Assembly (NCBI RefSeq): GCF_007859865.1 | Contig: NZ_SJPI01000003.1 | Location: 310,001-374,000, forward strand | DNA from: Rubripirellula amarantea | Lineage (GTDB): Bacteria > Planctomycetota > Planctomycetia > Pirellulales > Pirellulaceae | Direction of reading: 5' to 3' | DNA length: 64,000 nt | Part shown: positions 63,560 through 64,000 of the stretch, piece by piece | Position numbering within the stretch: the stretch's first letter is position 1 | Layout: the number at the start of each line of letters is the position of its first letter | Program-made: the position numbers and the translations under genes | The notes under the pieces: model-generated | The model's input: the letters and a program-made list of their open reading frames with translations, nothing else | What the model was told of the DNA's origin: nothing | Database searches by the model: none

Positions 63560-64000
63560 TTAGGCTTCGGAATCAGGCGACATGTGTTTCGCGATGTAGG
63601 CGGGTTCGCCCATTCGTTCCAGCAGATCAAGCTGCAACTCTAACCAACTTGCATGTCCTTCTTCATCGACTGCAATGCGTTCGAAGAGCTGACGCGTACC
63701 GATGTCCCGGTCTTCGCTCGCTTGAATCGAGGCTGTTGTGTAGAACTCGATTGCTTCCTTCTCGTCGGCAAGGTCGGTTTCGAACATCTCCTTCAATGAT
63801 GTAGCTCGAACGGGCGTCTTTTCGAGCGTCAACTTCGGATCCCCCTTCAAGAACAAGATTCGGACCAAGTACTCTTCGGAATGTCCAAGTTCCTCTTGCA
63901 GTTCTTCCCGCATCTTGGATGCCAATAGTCCCATGCCCCAATCGTCCAATACACACGCATGCAACTGATACTGGTGCATGGCGGTAAGCTCCATCGACAA
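63560..64000 (-). CDS. Bacterioferritin-like protein, N terminus cut by the window edge
   Basis: The last 146 or so residues of a four-helix ferritin. Di-iron ligands can be seen in ELTAMHQY, EELGHSEEY, DEKEAIEFY and DEEGHASW. The second helix has Leu where bacterioferritin has the haem-binding Met of its DEMKHAD segment, so haem may be absent. It should store iron or protect DNA from iron-driven oxidation. The true start lies beyond position 64000. Confidence 0.88.
   Translation of the reverse strand: MSMELTAMHQYQLHACVLDDWGMGLLASKMREELQEELGHSEEYLVRILFLKGDPKLTLEKTPVRATSLKEMFETDLADEKEAIEFYTTASIQASEDRDIGTRQLFERIAVDEEGHASWLELQLDLLERMGEPAYIAKHMSPDSEA

Overview
This 64 kb window looks like a chromosomal accessory region of a planctomycete, most like Rhodopirellula and relatives (Pirellulaceae). 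That placement is an inference from moderate GC content, weak or absent Shine-Dalgarno sites, long intergenic spaces and the protein repertoire. No rRNA, tRNA, CRISPR array, transposase or integrase was found.

Layout. (1) 1-3.7 kb: a two-component relay with a GAF/PAS histidine kinase, a single-domain receiver and a divergent NtrC-type sigma-54 activator. (2) 4-15 kb: redox and fermentation genes. These are an SDR, an NCS1 permease, a mannitol-dehydrogenase-family enzyme, a decayed nitroreductase, L-lactate dehydrogenase, a PAS-LuxR regulator, a second SDR, an AhpD-like protein and an MDR reductase. (3) 15-22 kb: an RND efflux pair and an AcuI/YhdH-type reductase. (4) 22-32 kb: ion and pH homeostasis, with an epimerase, a SulP-carbonic anhydrase fusion, a K+/H+ antiporter, a DUF3124 protein and a P1B ATPase with a TPC motif. 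(5) 31.6-37 kb: small stress-type proteins (SpoIIAA-like, YjzC-like, DsrE), an ADP-forming acyl-CoA synthetase fused to a GNAT acetyltransferase, and an HDAC-family deacetylase. (6) 37-47 kb: a YhiI-RbbA-YhhJ-like ABC system with a UbiB/ABC1 kinase, a DUF389 protein and four small unknown genes. (7) 46.9-50.6 kb: cupin, patatin, SDR and LarA lactate racemase. (8) 50.7-63.4 kb, all on the minus strand: a tight gene train DsrE - thiol/halide methyltransferase - DUF3365 haem protein - rhodanese - flavoprotein - methyltransferase/TsdA-like cytochrome fusion - CydA - CydB - RND adaptor - RND pump. (9) The right end is a truncated bacterioferritin-like gene.

The main unifying signal is not a gene. 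At least ten intergenic sites match the sigma-54 -24/-12 promoter form YGGYAY-N6-TGC (GG-N10-GC). Each points at a nearby start codon, and they precede genes of otherwise unrelated function: SDR, AhpD-like, MDR reductase, SpoIIAA-like, YjzC-like, DsrE, the HlyD/RbbA operon and three small unknown genes. With the NtrC activator and kinase at the left end, this suggests a regional RpoN regulon, probably a low-oxygen, energy-limitation or stress response. The second candidate system is the minus-strand sulfur/cytochrome bd train. It contains a predicted exported methyltransferase fused to a thiosulfate-dehydrogenase-like dihaem cytochrome.

Other points of note are a nitroreductase gene in several decayed pieces, two weaker gene remnants, and repeated 14-19 bp tandem duplications scattered through coding and non-coding DNA. 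All functions were assigned by reading motifs; no database search was run.
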